Source: Desulfotignum sp.
Lineage (GTDB): Bacteria > Desulfobacterota > Desulfobacteria > Desulfobacterales > Desulfobacteraceae
Direction: 5' to 3'
Length of the DNA stretch: 64,000 nt
Assembly: GCA_011390335.1 (NCBI GenBank)
Contig: JAABSO010000004.1
Span: 123,487 to 187,486, forward strand
The position numbers and the translations under genes are program-made. Below are positions 63,126-64,000 of the stretch, piece after piece. Under the pieces are notes generated by a model. That model did not search any database and was not told the DNA's origin. It worked only from the letters and a program-made list of their open reading frames with translations. The first letter of the stretch is position 1; the number at the start of each line of letters is the position of its first letter.

Positions 63126-63566
63126 ATGAAAATGTCAGTCATCTGTTTGATTATAGCCCTGCTGGTGCCATGTCTTTCAAAAGCAGATACATCCTCCATC
63201 GGAACAATAAAAAACACCAAGGGTGATGTCACAGTTGTCCGCAACGCTGCCCAAACGCCTGTCCATATCGGTGACCGGCTTTATCCAGAGGATGTTCTGC
63301 AAACCGGTACAAACAGCTCTACAGGCATTATCTTGGAAGACAATACGATGTTATCACTGGGTCCTGACACCGAAATCATCATCAGCGATTATGTGTTTGC
63401 ACCTGAAAAAGGCCTGTTTTCCATGGTCATCCAAATGATCAAAGGCACTGCCTCCTATCTTTCAGGCATCATCGGACAACAGTCACCTGAAACGGTTGAG
63501 TTCCAGACACCGGACGCAACCATCAATATTCGCGGCACCCAATTTCTGGTCAAGGTGGAAATATGA
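63126..63566 (+). CDS. FecR-domain protein
   Basis: 146 residues. Signal peptide (VICLIIALLVPCLSKADT) then a FecR domain: IGTIKNTKGDVTVVRN, IGDRLYPEDVLQTG, ILEDNTMLSLGPDTEI and a C-terminal DATINIRGTQFLVKV. A longer start at 63072 would add residues MKILVDTHIFLWIK, which look like the beginning of a VapC PIN toxin and sit at the transcription start, so the ATG at 63126 is chosen. Ends in ATGA overlap with the lipoprotein gene. Confidence 0.85.
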   Translation: MKMSVICLIIALLVPCLSKADTSSIGTIKNTKGDVTVVRNAAQTPVHIGDRLYPEDVLQTGTNSSTGIILEDNTMLSLGPDTEIIISDYVFAPEKGLFSMVIQMIKGTASYLSGIIGQQSPETVEFQTPDATINIRGTQFLVKVEI

Positions 63567-64000
63567 AAAAAATCATCTCATTTTTCATCAGTTCAGCCTT
63601 TTTTCTGGCAGTCATCGCCTGTGGAACCAAAAGCACCGTGGTCCTGGTCCCGGATCCTGACGGACGGGTCGGAAAACTGGAAGTGACAAACCAGGGCGGG
63701 ACACAGACTTTAGACCGAGCCAATCAATCGGTACAAATAAAAAACAAGAAAACAGCCCCCGGGATCCCGACAAAACTCAGTCACGATGAAATCACTGCCG
63801 TATTTTCAGATGCATTGGCTGCCCAACCCCTGCCTCCGGCAAAATTTATCCTTCATTTTCTGCCGGATTCAAATCTGTTGACACAAGAATCAGAAAAGCT
63901 TCTCCCGCAAATCATTCAGACCATTCTGAAGCGCAAATCAAATGATATTGTCATATCGGGCCATACCGACACAACGGGCACAAAAGAGTATAATTATCAG
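63563..64000 (+). CDS. OmpA-family lipoprotein (3' end beyond window)
   Basis: Starts MKKIISFFISSAFFLAVIAC, a lipoprotein signal with lipobox ending in Cys20. After a low-complexity stretch, an OmpA C-terminal peptidoglycan-binding domain begins: KFILHFLPDSNLLTQESEKL and ISGHTDTTGTKEYN. It overlaps the FecR gene by four bases. The pair is probably an outer-membrane or cell-wall sensor/anchor module. Truncated by the window edge. Confidence 0.9.
   Translation, partial: MKKIISFFISSAFFLAVIACGTKSTVVLVPDPDGRVGKLEVTNQGGTQTLDRANQSVQIKNKKTAPGIPTKLSHDEITAVFSDALAAQPLPPAKFILHFLPDSNLLTQESEKLLPQIIQTILKRKSNDIVISGHTDTTGTKEYNYQ

Noticed and set aside
1..64000. CRISPR array, rRNA operon, prophage or intact insertion sequence
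   Set aside because: None seen on either strand; only a MITE-like unit was found.

Overview
The window looks like a chromosomal segment of a strictly anaerobic, sulfate-reducing Desulfobacterota, most likely a Desulfobacteraceae member. The main evidence is a complete qrcABCD menaquinone-reductase locus, a mitochondrial/spd-type EF-G1, system II cytochrome c maturation genes, several ferredoxin-like proteins, a bacteriohemerythrin, and moderate-to-high GC codon use. I cannot fix the genus from sequence alone. Almost all of the window is dense core genome. Only about 47.9-52.3 kb and 63.0-64.0 kb feel accessory.

Layout. 1-5.6 kb: ileS (5' part, minus), a cold-shock gene with a long leader, rsmG, and an spd-type EF-G gene followed by a RecA/KaiC-like ATPase. 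5.6-12.9 kb: a fused acyltransferase-hydrolase, then a tRNA-thiolation cluster (NIL-ferredoxin, mnmA, mtaB) with overlapping ends, a multi-cluster ferredoxin, a TerB-DnaJ protein and a small membrane protein. 13-18 kb: guaB-dnaE (minus). 18-22 kb: lipase and tandem universal-stress protein (minus), a MITE-like inverted repeat, and a yciO-type gene convergent with and overlapping sppA. 22-25.9 kb: hisC-cmk-rpsA(-sppA), all minus. 26-34.1 kb (plus): NamZ-type muramidase, then plsB, a fused MurU-AmgK-type gene, a plant-type dapB, a DUF1232-DnaJ gene, a decayed hydrolase and a small membrane protein. 34.2-42 kb (minus): resB-ccsA cytochrome c maturation, then qrcA-B-C-D plus a 52-residue membrane ORF. 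42-47.5 kb (minus): a solitary recD, an Arg-rich protein, and a compact hemL-mpl-small membrane protein-hemerythrin operon. 47.7 kb: tRNA-Lys(CTT). 47.9-52.3 kb: an accessory-looking stretch with a coupled CxxC-peptide/PH-like pair, a gene-poor kilobase, and an ABC importer operon behind a 34-bp palindromic operator. 52.4-64 kb: an RRM protein, a leader with competing hairpins, TetR and a CoA-transferase-GNAT fusion (divergent), RlmD-like methyltransferase, hydrolase, cinA, radical SAM, MFS, and at the right edge a FecR/OmpA-lipoprotein pair behind a near-consensus promoter.

Functional themes. (1) Peptidoglycan recycling: a NamZ-like muramidase, a one-polypeptide MurNAc kinase/uridylyltransferase (AmgK-MurU) and Mpl are all in the window and together could return MurNAc and murein tripeptide to UDP-linked precursors. 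(2) Anaerobic respiration: the periplasmic electron-to-menaquinone complex Qrc sits next to the machinery that attaches its haems. (3) tRNA sulfur chemistry: a ferredoxin with a NIL domain is coupled to an MnmA with a CxxC plus Cys arrangement and then to a radical-SAM methylthiotransferase. (4) Membrane lipid acylation: PlsB and a PlsC-hydrolase fusion. No CRISPR array, rRNA operon, intact insertion sequence or prophage is visible.
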